Shown: positions 34,898 to 44,455 of the stretch, in pieces
Numbering within the stretch: position 1 is the stretch's first letter
How the letters are laid out: every line of letters starts with the position of its first letter
Notes under the pieces: generated by a model
What the model was told of the DNA's origin: nothing
The model's database searches: none
The model's input: only the letters and a program-made list of their open reading frames with translations
Made by a program: the position numbers and the translations under genes
DNA from: CBDBLK01 sp965243145
GTDB lineage: Bacteria; Bdellovibrionota; Bacteriovoracia; Bacteriovoracales; Bacteriovoracaceae
Direction of reading: 5' to 3'
NCBI GenBank assembly: GCA_965243145.1
Contig: CBDEUB010000002.1
Location: 1,798,001-1,862,000, forward strand
Length of the DNA stretch: 64,000 nt

Positions 34898-37800
34898 TGA
34901 TGAGCAAAGGCCGGCCATAGAGCATGAAGGAGGCATTCTTTTAAGTGCAGGCGCAGGCTCCGGAAAAACTTTCGTTTTAGTTGAGCACGCTATCTTTTTA
35001 GTGCAGTCTTTTTTCCAAAAAAATTCTTTTCCACATCAGGAAAATTACCAGGCACCGTTAAAATCATACTTATCTCAAATCGTATATATGACTTTCACTA
35101 ATAAGGCTACTGGGGAACTTTCTATTAGAATCAAAAATAGGTTTGAAATGGAAATTCTTCAGGCCCGTGAAGGAAAATCTATCTTAAAATTATGGCAGGC
35201 CGAAATGTCCTTTCGTGCTTTAAAATTTTTAACTGTAACAACTATTCATGGATTCTGTTTTAAATTAATACAAAGAGGATATTTTTCTAGTGTTAATTCC
35301 AATCAAGAGATTATTGGCAGTATTGAATTTAAAGATAAAATTAAAATTTTATTTGAAAAATGGTTTGTTTTAAAAGAAAAGAGCATAGATAGAAATGTCA
35401 AAGAAGTTTTGATATTAAATCGTAGTTTTCTCCATTCTGCTCTTATGAACATTTTTTCCACTCCAGAAATAAGAATTTTATGGAGAGAATTGGATATAGA
35501 GAAAGTAAACCAGAATTTTAATGAAAACATGGTGAAGAATTTTTTTTTGCTGCTTGGAGTTCAAGATATTCAAGAGAGATGGCCAGATTTTGAAAATTTT
35601 GAACAAAAGAAAAAACCTAGTTGGTCGATTCGTGGAGATTTGTTGTTTCAAGAAATTAAAAAGGTCGATTTTAAGTCATACACAGCAATTTTTGAATTAG
35701 AAAAAATCTTTAACCAATTTGGAAGAATGCCTCAAGTGTCTAAATCGAAAGTTCCATCCGATATTTATAGCTTTTATCAGAAGGCCAAAAAAATAAGAGA
35801 ATTTGTTAAATCTTATAGAGATGATTTAATTGCTTATGTAGAGAATGAATCTACATATTTTTATATTTGGGCCAAAACAATCAAGGATTTATATTGTTTT
35901 ATTGAAAAAAATTATCATACTGTATCCGGATTAACATTTTCTGATTTAGAATATTTTGTTTTTTCAGGACTGAGAGATAAATATGTGTGTACCAAAATTC
36001 ATCAACAATATAAATATTTTATTGTTGATGAGTTTCAAGATACCTCTAAAATTCAATTTAAAATCCTTAGTAAAATTTTGAGAGAAGACTATTCCAAACT
36101 TTTTTGTGTTGGAGATATGAAACAAGCAATTTATGGATTTAGAGGAGGAGAGTTAAATGTATTTAAAAGTTATTCAAATAAAGCGAGCAAAAATTTAAGT
36201 TTGAATTATAACTACAGATCATGCAAAGAGATTATACAATTTAATAACTCAATGTTTGAAGACATTTTTTCTCAAGCTGGTGAAGAAAATAAACATTTTT
36301 CTAAACCTCAGAAATATCCCAAATATGATTTGTCTGGATATATAAATAAATATGATATAAATATTTCCGCAAGTAATATTAAGAGGCTAAATGCAGAAGA
36401 ATTAAATTGGATTGAAGCTAGAGAAATTTTCAAATTTATTGAAAAAAAATTAAGAAATGGAATTTTAAATCTCTGTATTCTTTATAAACAATTGATGCCA
36501 TTGAAGTTTTTACTTCCTCTCTTGATTCAGAAAAAAATTTCTTTTACATGTCAAGTAAAAGTTAAATTAGAAGAAGACCCCCTTTTATATTTCTATTTCA
36601 ATCTTCTTTCTCCTTTTGTTAGTAAAGATTTTGATAAGGCGAAATCAAAATGTATTCAATTAGGCAAAATAATTATTGAAATATTGAAAGGAGATACAAA
36701 GAATGAAACAAACACGCAATTTGAAGATTTTTATATAAATGTACCAATACTTGGATTGTGGGAGGCCTTTAAAAAATTACTGTTTGAACTTGGTATTCAC
36801 AATTCAAATTATGAAAATAATTTAAATCTCATTTATTCATTTTGTGCAATCAGTGATGATAACATTTTAAATATTTTAAAGGATATTAAATTATTTAAAC
36901 GCAAGTATTCAGTGGAAATTCGTTTTGGTACAGAATTTGAGAGAATTAGAATTATGACAGTGCATGCATCCAAAGGCCTGGAATTTGATCATGTCATATT
37001 GGCGGGCATACATACTAATGGACGCACTTATTCTCATTCTCCTCCGTTTGGCCAAAGGCCTTTAAGTTTTAAATGGAAAAAAGGAACTGAGGAAAATATA
37101 TTTTACAAATCTCCAGAATATATTTATGAAATACTCATTAATAAGGAAAAAGAAAATGCAGAAAGCAGGCGTTTATTTTATGTTGCTTGTACCAGAGCAA
37201 AAATGGAATTAACTTGGTTTGATATAAAATTAAATCAACTTCCTCAATCTGTTAAGAATAGTTGGATTGAAGAAATCCGTTTCTGGGAGAAAGAAAACAA
37301 CTTATCAAGTTTAATTCATTTAGAAAAAATTGAGATTACGAAGGATTGGGAGAATAAAAATATTTCCCAACAAGAGAATTTACCACCTTTATTTCATCGT
37401 GATTCTTTGGGCCTTTATTTGAAATCAAAATTAAAACAAAATAAAATGATTATTTTACCGAAATTATCAGTGACGAAATTGTTACTTCTTACTGAATGTC
37501 CAAGAAAATTTTATTTCAAAAACATATTAGAAATTTCAGATTTAGAAAAAACACAAAAAAACTATCAAGGTTATATTTCCACAGAAAAAAATAAAGGCCT
37601 ATCGTCTGGTGCAAGAGGAGAACTCATTCACAATTCAATTTCATTTTCTTTAAGAAATAATTTTAAAAAGCAAAACGGTTTAAAAGAAAAAAGAGACAAT
37701 CAGGCCGTTGCTTGGGCCTTGGATGAACTCAAACTGTACAATAAAACTCATCAATTTGTATCCGAAGAAGAAATAAGGTTTCCTTTTTTTAATTTTATGA

Positions 37801-38144
37801 TAAGTGGAAAACCTGATCTTGTGTTACTCAATAATAATAAACAAGTATCTGAAATATGGGATTTTAAAACAGGTGCTATATCTCCGATAAAAAATCCTGG
37901 TTACTGGTTTCAGTTGATGAGTTATGCTTACGGATTTTATCAACTGGATAAAATTGACTTTAATAAAAAAATTAAATTAGTTTTATGTTTCGTAGATAAA
38001 AAACATAAAAAAGTAAAAGAATCTTCTTTTTTAGAAATTTCAAAATCTCTTTATAGTGAATGGAAAAAACTTGATTCACTAGAGAAAAAAAATGAAGTTT
38101 TTTGCCCAACTTGTTCGTACGGAAATTTGTGCCATCCTAGATAA
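34869..38144 (+). CDS. addA: AddA-like UvrD helicase-nuclease
   Basis: 1091 aa. Superfamily 1 helicase motifs: Walker A GAGSGKTFVL near residue 30, YMTFTNKAT, VDEFQDTSKIQ, VGDMKQAIYGFRGGE, VHASKGLEFDHVILAG and RRLFYVACTRAK. The C-terminus is a PD-(D/E)XK nuclease with GKPDLVLL and EIWDFKTG. Cysteines also frame this nuclease (LTECPRKFYF and CPTCSYGNLC), so an Fe-S cluster is likely here too; that is normally a mark of the B subunit. Pairs with the gene before it as an AddAB-type repair enzyme. Confidence 0.88.
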   Translation: MKLTQLKTPNDEQRPAIEHEGGILLSAGAGSGKTFVLVEHAIFLVQSFFQKNSFPHQENYQAPLKSYLSQIVYMTFTNKATGELSIRIKNRFEMEILQAREGKSILKLWQAEMSFRALKFLTVTTIHGFCFKLIQRGYFSSVNSNQEIIGSIEFKDKIKILFEKWFVLKEKSIDRNVKEVLILNRSFLHSALMNIFSTPEIRILWRELDIEKVNQNFNENMVKNFFLLLGVQDIQERWPDFENFEQKKKPSWSIRGDLLFQEIKKVDFKSYTAIFELEKIFNQFGRMPQVSKSKVPSDIYSFYQKAKKIREFVKSYRDDLIAYVENESTYFYIWAKTIKDLYCFIEKNYHTVSGLTFSDLEYFVFSGLRDKYVCTKIHQQYKYFIVDEFQDTSKIQFKILSKILREDYSKLFCVGDMKQAIYGFRGGELNVFKSYSNKASKNLSLNYNYRSCKEIIQFNNSMFEDIFSQAGEENKHFSKPQKYPKYDLSGYINKYDINISASNIKRLNAEELNWIEAREIFKFIEKKLRNGILNLCILYKQLMPLKFLLPLLIQKKISFTCQVKVKLEEDPLLYFYFNLLSPFVSKDFDKAKSKCIQLGKIIIEILKGDTKNETNTQFEDFYINVPILGLWEAFKKLLFELGIHNSNYENNLNLIYSFCAISDDNILNILKDIKLFKRKYSVEIRFGTEFERIRIMTVHASKGLEFDHVILAGIHTNGRTYSHSPPFGQRPLSFKWKKGTEENIFYKSPEYIYEILINKEKENAESRRLFYVACTRAKMELTWFDIKLNQLPQSVKNSWIEEIRFWEKENNLSSLIHLEKIEITKDWENKNISQQENLPPLFHRDSLGLYLKSKLKQNKMIILPKLSVTKLLLLTECPRKFYFKNILEISDLEKTQKNYQGYISTEKNKGLSSGARGELIHNSISFSLRNNFKKQNGLKEKRDNQAVAWALDELKLYNKTHQFVSEEEIRFPFFNFMISGKPDLVLLNNNKQVSEIWDFKTGAISPIKNPGYWFQLMSYAYGFYQLDKIDFNKKIKLVLCFVDKKHKKVKESSFLEISKSLYSEWKKLDSLEKKNEVFCPTCSYGNLCHPR

Positions 38145-38254
38145 ACCTTTTTAATGCTTATTAGGGCCTGTGTTAGAATAAGGATGTGCACTAACATAGA
38201 AACAAACTCGGCCTAAGAAAAGGGCCTTGATTTGGCCAAAAAGCGAGATGAAAT

Positions 38255-38947
38255 ATGGTTAAAAATTTTTTCCCAAAAATTTTTTTCATTTTAATTTTTT
38301 CTTTTACAGGGCGTTTAACTTTTTCCGCTGAAGGAGACACTTACAGTTTTTCTTGGCTTGATTCCGATAAAGAAGTTTTTGTTCTTCAAAATAGAAAGTA
38401 TAGAAAAAGGGGTAAGGTATATGTCAATGCTGGTGCTGGAATATCAACCAGTGGTGCCTTTACTGATTCAAATTTTTTTCAAGTGAGAGGAGGATATTTT
38501 TTCTTAGAAGAATGGGGATTGGAAGGATTATACACTGTGCATAAAGGCAAAGAAGATGATACTTTTGAAAGTGTAAAAAGAAGAGCTATTCCTTTTCGCC
38601 GTATATTGGAGAGTTATAGGGGAGCAATGTTGTTATGGTCTCCTTTCTACGCCAAAATTAATACATTTAATCAAATTATTTACGCCGATTGGATGCTTGG
38701 AGTTGGGTTTGTGAGCTTACAAGATAAACATAATCGTCAAGGTTTTCTGGCAAATACTATAAGGCCAGATACATCAGAAAGTCATACCGGCCTTATTTGG
38801 GATACTGCTCTTAAAATCTTTTTAAGCAAAAATTGGGAAGTAAGAGCAGATTTAACAACTGTTCATTATCAAGCTGAAGGCCCAGATGGCCAAAAAGAAT
38901 GGAATGACAATTGGGATGTCGGTCTTTCTCTAGGGTATAGCTTTTAG
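38255..38947 (+). CDS. Outer-membrane beta-barrel protein of the Glt type (GltA/B-like)
   Basis: 230 aa with a signal peptide (ending near LTFSAEG). YVNAGAGISTSGAFTDSNFFQVRGGYFFLEEWGLEG is spread over the first barrel strands and the protein ends in GLSLGYSF, a barrel terminus. This is the pattern of the OMP_myx_plus family, found with adventurous-gliding genes in Myxococcus and Bdellovibrio. It opens a six-gene block whose other members look like GltC-GltG. The 110-base gap upstream probably holds the block's promoter, which I could not fix. Confidence 0.75.
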   Translation: MVKNFFPKIFFILIFSFTGRLTFSAEGDTYSFSWLDSDKEVFVLQNRKYRKRGKVYVNAGAGISTSGAFTDSNFFQVRGGYFFLEEWGLEGLYTVHKGKEDDTFESVKRRAIPFRRILESYRGAMLLWSPFYAKINTFNQIIYADWMLGVGFVSLQDKHNRQGFLANTIRPDTSESHTGLIWDTALKIFLSKNWEVRADLTTVHYQAEGPDGQKEWNDNWDVGLSLGYSF

Positions 38948-38954
38948 GAAAATA

Positions 38955-40370
38955 ATGAAAATTATTCTATTAGTAGCTTTATTTTTTGCGGAAATACCGT
39001 GTTGGGCCAGTGTCAATAAAGCTTGGTCTACATTAAAGCGAAGCAGGGGCAATGTAAAAAATTATTTGAGAGTTGCCAAATACCTTACAAATTCAGGACT
39101 TTATTATGTTTCTATACCTTATATTAAGGAATATTTGGCCCGAACTCAAAATTCTAGATCGAGAAGACTTGATAGAGTTGTAGATAAGGTAGTCAACCAT
39201 GTTGGTGTCAGACAATTTGAAGTTTTCCCTGTGGAAATTTTGACCCGTTCATCCTCTCCAGTAATTCGTTATATAACCGCTAAAAAATATTTTCGCATTG
39301 GCCAGTATGGAAATTCTTTGAAAGCACTTAACGGTACTATTCCTAGAAATCACCCTATTAAACCGTTTGCTCTTTTTTTAGAGGCCAGTATTTTTGGATT
39401 TCAAAAAAAATACCGCTCGGCCATTTCAAGTTACAAAACTTGTGTTAGAGAAACTAAAAGAAGAATGAGGAGAGTAAAAGACGAAAATCAGCTACGCCAG
39501 TTGGCCATTAACAGGGATTATTGTTCAATTGGAATTGCCAGAATTCAATTTGCCTCTGGAAAGTACAATAGGGCAAATTTGAGCTATTTGGATTTGCCTA
39601 AAGACAGTTTTATTTGGCCAGAAATGCTGTTTGAAGAGGCCTGGAATAGCTTTTATCAAAAGGATTATAATAGAGCATTGGGAAAACTGGTTACTTATAA
39701 GGCCCCTGTTTTGAAATCAATGTTTAATCCGGAAATTGAAGTACTTAAAGCGCTAAGTTATATGGAACTTTGTCTCTGGAACGATGCTCAAAAAGCGGTG
39801 AATGATTTTTATAAGGAATACAAACGCGGATTTTCAGGATTGGAGTCTTTTTTGAATAAACACAGAAAAAATTACAGATTTTACTATTTGTTGGCCAAAT
39901 CCTATAAAAATGGAAAAAGATCGGGTAACAGACTGATCAATAGGATTTTAGGGAATATTACCAAAGACCCCGCTTATGTTGAAATCAGTGATAGTCTCAA
40001 TAAAGGAAAAAAAGAAATAGCATTATTGAAATCTCTTTCCCGTGGAAAAGCGAAAAGAATTTTTACAGCAAATTTAAAAGATACTTTGCTAATTCAAAGA
40101 AATTTAGTAGGCGCTTATGTGAGAAAAGGCATCCATCTTTATAGAGATCAAATTAGAAATACTTTTGAAGGAATGTCTTACATTAATTTAGAAATTCTAG
40201 GAAGGGAAAAAGAGGCAACTTACGATTTGAGTGATACTAAAAAAGAAAAGCGTGGTGATATAAAGTATCTCAAAAGGAATGAAAAACAATATTTCTGGAC
40301 TTTTGACGAAGAATTTTGGGCCGATGAACTTGGGGATTATGTATTTTCTTTAAAATCAGAGTGTAGTTAA
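38955..40370 (+). CDS. Periplasmic TPR-like protein (GltC-like by position)
   Basis: 471 aa with a signal peptide (ending near PCWAS) and basic, aromatic helical repeats typical of TPR proteins (for example YLTNSGLYYVSIPYIKEYL, FRIGQYGNSLKALNG). The assignment to GltC rests on the neighbouring genes and on the exported TPR layout. It starts 8 bases after the barrel gene and is followed closely by the large TPR gene. Confidence 0.65.
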   Translation: MKIILLVALFFAEIPCWASVNKAWSTLKRSRGNVKNYLRVAKYLTNSGLYYVSIPYIKEYLARTQNSRSRRLDRVVDKVVNHVGVRQFEVFPVEILTRSSSPVIRYITAKKYFRIGQYGNSLKALNGTIPRNHPIKPFALFLEASIFGFQKKYRSAISSYKTCVRETKRRMRRVKDENQLRQLAINRDYCSIGIARIQFASGKYNRANLSYLDLPKDSFIWPEMLFEEAWNSFYQKDYNRALGKLVTYKAPVLKSMFNPEIEVLKALSYMELCLWNDAQKAVNDFYKEYKRGFSGLESFLNKHRKNYRFYYLLAKSYKNGKRSGNRLINRILGNITKDPAYVEISDSLNKGKKEIALLKSLSRGKAKRIFTANLKDTLLIQRNLVGAYVRKGIHLYRDQIRNTFEGMSYINLEILGREKEATYDLSDTKKEKRGDIKYLKRNEKQYFWTFDEEFWADELGDYVFSLKSECS

Positions 40371-40376
40371 AAGATT

Positions 40377-43262
40377 ATGAAATATCGAAAAAATATTATA
40401 CATTTGTTTATCTTTTTGGCATTGATAGTTTTATCATTAGGAATTAATGCTAATGTCGATCAAAGAAGAAGTAAAATCATTAAAATTATCGACAAAGAAT
40501 TACTTGAAATTAAGCGACTCAATCGTCAGCTTAGAGGGCGAGATCCACAATTAGTAATGAGATTAGCTGAACTTTATTTGGAAAAGGCCAGATTAATTCG
40601 AGATAGAGAAGTAAGTCAGCATCTAAAATTAAATTTAAAGCAGAGAAGAAGGAGGAGTAAAAAGAATATCCATAGACAGTCAAACAAATATTTTCTTGAG
40701 GCAGAAAAAATTGGACGCCTTGTTTTAAGAAAATTTAAAAATATTAAAGAACGGGGAAAAATTTATTATATGCTTGCAATAAATGCACAGGAATTTCAAA
40801 AGCGCAATGATAAAGCGAGAAATCTTTTCCAAAAGGCCATTAGAACTTCTCCTAGAAATTCATCTACAGCGATGAAATCAAAATTGGCATTGGCAGGAAT
40901 ATACTACGGAAAACGATCTTATAGAAAGGCCATTCCGCTTTATAGGGATGCACTCAAAAATAGGAAGCAAAAAAATTGGACTAAAGAGGCCTATAATTTG
41001 GCCTGGAGTTATTTCTACACAAAGCAGAAAAACAAAGCGATCAATCTTATGAGTCAAGTTCATGAATTGAGTAAAGATTCTAGGTATGTGGATATGAGGA
41101 GTTTAACTGAAAGAGATTTGGCCTTCTTTTATTCTGAAAGTAAAAATATTGAAAAAGTGGCCAAGCTATATCGAAGCAGAGGTAAAGATGTTTCAGAAGG
41201 ATTGCTTGAGGTAGGAAGGCACTTACAAGGCCAGGGCAAGATCGTAGCTGCCGAAAGAATGTTTTTGGGGGCCAGAAAATATTCAAGAGGTAATGAAACA
41301 AAAGCGAATATAGACCTTGAGTTGTTGGCCCTCTATGAAAAATTTGGAAAAACTAAAAAGCATCTTGCTACTTCAAAAAGATTACTAAAGTTCTATCAAG
41401 ATGGGTATCTTAACAAAGATGGTTTGGAGATTTTGCGTTATCAGGTTGCTAGGATGTCAGGTTTGCTTCAAAGGCAAGTTGCTTCTAAAAGATATCGTAA
41501 GCAAAAACAAACTTTAAATCAAAAAAGTCAATATACAGTTGAGTATTTTAAAATTCAATCGGCATTGGACAAAAAAGATGGATATAAAGCGCAATTTCAT
41601 ATCGCAGAAACGCTATATGCTGCGAAGAAGTATAACCAGGCCATTCGTGCTTATGAATTAGCACATTCAAGCGCAACAAAGGCCGGAGATAATAAAATTT
41701 CTAATTTGGCCTTAAATGGAATGTTGGCAAGTTTGGGTAAGAAAGGAATAAGCAAGGCCACTAAAAATCAATACCTTACTAAATCTTATTATCTCTACCT
41801 TTCTAAAAATCCAAGAGATAAACGCGCCTTTAAAATTTATCAACATTTATTTTCTCTTTATATGGGCAAGGGCGAAGTTCGTAAGGCCGAAGAAGTTTTA
41901 TCTAAGTTTAAAAATAATTTTCCTGATTCTTTTTCAAAACAAGAAGTTATGCTAGCAAAAATTATTGACTTTTATGTCAAGAAGAATGATAGAGAGGGAA
42001 TTAAACGATGGGTAGATAAAATTAATGATCGAGAGTTTAAAGTTAGTAAGAAAGTTGTAGAAAGATTAAAGCTTTTATTTTTAAAGATGCAGTTTGATAG
42101 TGTTGAAAAAATAAGTTCTAAAAATAAAAGATTAAAAGGCTATAAAAATATTTATGAAAGCAAAAGAAGTTCTCCTGAGGCCAGAAAAAATGCTGCTTAT
42201 AACATTGCAATTATTATGTATGAGATTGATGATGTGAGACATTCGCACTTTTGGGGGATGAAAGCTTTGAATATGATGAATAATAAAGACATTATTAAAT
42301 TTCAAGATTCTTTTATTCTTATGGCCTCTAATATGTCTAATCAGGGGGATTATGAAAGAGCGTCTCAATTATATGATAGTATGATGGAAAGATTTTGCCG
42401 ACTCAGATCCAAAAATAGGCCCATTATTTTTAAGAATTTGGTGGTGTTAAATTTGGCCGAAGGAAAATTAAATAGAGTAATGAATATTATTAAAAAAGGG
42501 AAAAAGTGTGGGATCCAAAAAAGTTTAATATCTGAATCATTACTCGATTATGCTAAAGAGCTTATTAAGGTTAAAAGGTGGAGAGAGTACGCATCAGTTT
42601 TAAATGAACTTGAATCAGATTCTAAAAATTGGCCCTATTTGATTTTTATGAATTCTTTATTGGCCCAGGCCTATGCTGAAGAAGGTGGCCAAAATCTTGC
42701 ACAGACTACTGAAAGTAAAGTTATTAATCTTTATAGAAAATCTACTTCAAGGAGGAATCGTATTCCTTTAGAATCTTTAGATGCTGTTGCTGAAATAGAG
42801 TTAAGAAATCTTCGTGTTGCTTTTAAGCAATTAAAAAATTCAAAATTAATCTATCCAGAAGATAGATTTAAGGCCAGTTTGCAGAACAAATTTAGATTGC
42901 TTGATAGAATGATTGGCCTCGGCTCTAGTGTTCTCAAAGTTGGCTCGGGGAAAGGCATAGTGGAAACCTATGATATATGGATATCTTCCCACGAATATTT
43001 GGCCAATGAAATTAAAAATTTTACTCCACCAGGAAAACCTCAAGAATATATTGCCTCATTTAAAAAAGATATGCAGCAGGTAACAAGGCCGCTTTTTAAT
43101 CAAGTCAATAATTATTTATCTAAGGGAAGAAGTGCTATTCTCAAGGACAACATTTTAACTCCTTTGAACTATAGGTTTTTGGCCAAAAAGGCCTTACCTA
43201 TTAGGCCATATTTTGCTCCCAAAAATAAGGGCATTATTATGGATAGAGAAGGCCAGAGATGA
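40377..43262 (+). CDS. Large periplasmic TPR protein (GltD/AgnA-like)
   Basis: 961 aa: a signal sequence (ending near LGINANV), then a long array of TPR-like helical pairs (AYNLAWSYFYTKQKNKAINLM, AIRAYELAHSS, QLYDSMMERFC) rich in Lys and Arg. In the Myxococcus gliding system GltD/AgnA is a large periplasmic TPR protein linking inner-membrane and outer-membrane parts; size and context match. It overlaps the next gene by 4 bases (ATGA). Confidence 0.68.
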   Translation: MKYRKNIIHLFIFLALIVLSLGINANVDQRRSKIIKIIDKELLEIKRLNRQLRGRDPQLVMRLAELYLEKARLIRDREVSQHLKLNLKQRRRRSKKNIHRQSNKYFLEAEKIGRLVLRKFKNIKERGKIYYMLAINAQEFQKRNDKARNLFQKAIRTSPRNSSTAMKSKLALAGIYYGKRSYRKAIPLYRDALKNRKQKNWTKEAYNLAWSYFYTKQKNKAINLMSQVHELSKDSRYVDMRSLTERDLAFFYSESKNIEKVAKLYRSRGKDVSEGLLEVGRHLQGQGKIVAAERMFLGARKYSRGNETKANIDLELLALYEKFGKTKKHLATSKRLLKFYQDGYLNKDGLEILRYQVARMSGLLQRQVASKRYRKQKQTLNQKSQYTVEYFKIQSALDKKDGYKAQFHIAETLYAAKKYNQAIRAYELAHSSATKAGDNKISNLALNGMLASLGKKGISKATKNQYLTKSYYLYLSKNPRDKRAFKIYQHLFSLYMGKGEVRKAEEVLSKFKNNFPDSFSKQEVMLAKIIDFYVKKNDREGIKRWVDKINDREFKVSKKVVERLKLLFLKMQFDSVEKISSKNKRLKGYKNIYESKRSSPEARKNAAYNIAIIMYEIDDVRHSHFWGMKALNMMNNKDIIKFQDSFILMASNMSNQGDYERASQLYDSMMERFCRLRSKNRPIIFKNLVVLNLAEGKLNRVMNIIKKGKKCGIQKSLISESLLDYAKELIKVKRWREYASVLNELESDSKNWPYLIFMNSLLAQAYAEEGGQNLAQTTESKVINLYRKSTSRRNRIPLESLDAVAEIELRNLRVAFKQLKNSKLIYPEDRFKASLQNKFRLLDRMIGLGSSVLKVGSGKGIVETYDIWISSHEYLANEIKNFTPPGKPQEYIASFKKDMQQVTRPLFNQVNNYLSKGRSAILKDNILTPLNYRFLAKKALPIRPYFAPKNKGIIMDREGQR

Positions 43263-44149
43263 AAAAAATGTTTTACTATTTATTGATTTTTAATATATTG
43301 GCCTTTTTAGCTTCTTGTGCTTCTTCCAAAAATAGTATAGGCAATTTTAAAGATAAGGATTTTATTTCTCCTCCTCTCAAAAAATTTTCCAAAGGAGACG
43401 ATTTTTTAAATACAGGATTTACTGAAACAGGAATTCTAAGTAATGAATCGGCACACAGATCGATGGATAAGGGGCTGAGCAATCTTGAAGATTCCAAAAA
43501 TTTTATTGATCAAGGCCTAAGTTTTTGTTATAGAAAGAAATTTTCAAAGGCAGGTAAAATATTTAAAAAATTATATCGCACTCATAAAAAACATCCTGTT
43601 TATTGGAATCACATGGGAACTTGTAGGCTTCTTGAAGGCAATAAGCGTAAAGCATTGATTGCTTACAATAAGTCAAAAAGTTTGGCACCAAAATATTCTC
43701 CTCCCATAAATAATTTGGGAGTTATTTATCAGATGGACGGTGAAGACCAAAAGGCCTTATTAGCTTATGAAAAGGCCAGGAAAATAAATCCTTTTGCAAG
43801 AACTCCTTTATTTAATTTGGGAAATTTGTATACAAAATATGGATTCTTTAATAAAGCAAAAAATATTTTTAGTTCTCTACTCAACAAAGATAAAAACGAT
43901 GTGGATGTATTGGCCACACTGGGTTATTTACATTTGATCAACGGAGATTATCAAGTGGCGATTAACTTTTATTCAAGAATAGATGACGATTATTATGAAT
44001 ATCCCCGAATTGGTCTCAATTATACTATGGCACTTTATTTACATGGCCAGAAGGAAAAGGCCGAAGATGTTTGGGATGATGTAGATAAATCGAATAACAA
44101 AGAAGAACAAGATTATTATGAAAGAGTTAAAAATTTTATAGGAGAATAA
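43259..44149 (+). CDS. TPR lipoprotein (GltE/AglT-like)
   Basis: 296 aa with signal peptide and lipobox FLASC (Cys 20). Tetratricopeptide repeats are clear: WNHMGTCRLLEGNKRKALIAYNKSKSLAP, then a second from PPINNLGVIYQMDG and a third starting LFNLGNLYTKYG. GltE/AglT is the outer-membrane TPR lipoprotein of the gliding complex and lies beside GltD in Myxococcus, as here. The stop is immediately followed by the next ATG. Confidence 0.72.
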   Translation: MKKMFYYLLIFNILAFLASCASSKNSIGNFKDKDFISPPLKKFSKGDDFLNTGFTETGILSNESAHRSMDKGLSNLEDSKNFIDQGLSFCYRKKFSKAGKIFKKLYRTHKKHPVYWNHMGTCRLLEGNKRKALIAYNKSKSLAPKYSPPINNLGVIYQMDGEDQKALLAYEKARKINPFARTPLFNLGNLYTKYGFFNKAKNIFSSLLNKDKNDVDVLATLGYLHLINGDYQVAINFYSRIDDDYYEYPRIGLNYTMALYLHGQKEKAEDVWDDVDKSNNKEEQDYYERVKNFIGE

Positions 44150-44428
44150 ATGGGATTGAGCATGAAAATTTATATATTTTTTGTTTTTATAATTTTGTGC
44201 TTAGATATGCAGGCACAAGAACGAGGATCATTCAAGAAAGGCAGAACAATTTATAAATATCGCAAATATCAAAAATTCGACTTTGAAGATTTAACTATTG
44301 ATGGAGAAAGAGGACTTCCTGATGCATTGTCAGTGAGTAGAGGCAATCGTTTTAAATATAAAAATAGACTTCCTTACAGAAAGAATTTTAATCCTGAAAT
44401 CAAAAAAGGAATAGAGAGGATTCGTTGA
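44150..44428 (+). CDS. Small exported protein of the Glt block
   Basis: 92 aa from ATG 44150 (AGGAG just upstream), with a signal peptide ending near MQAQ. The mature part contains YKYRKYQKFDFEDLTIDGERGLPD and a basic end (EIKKGIERIR). Similar short proteins occur between GltE and GltG in related clusters (a GltF-like position), but I cannot name it with certainty. Confidence 0.6.
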   Translation: MGLSMKIYIFFVFIILCLDMQAQERGSFKKGRTIYKYRKYQKFDFEDLTIDGERGLPDALSVSRGNRFKYKNRLPYRKNFNPEIKKGIERIR

Positions 44429-44455
44429 AATTTAATAGCGACCTAGGGAGGGGTT

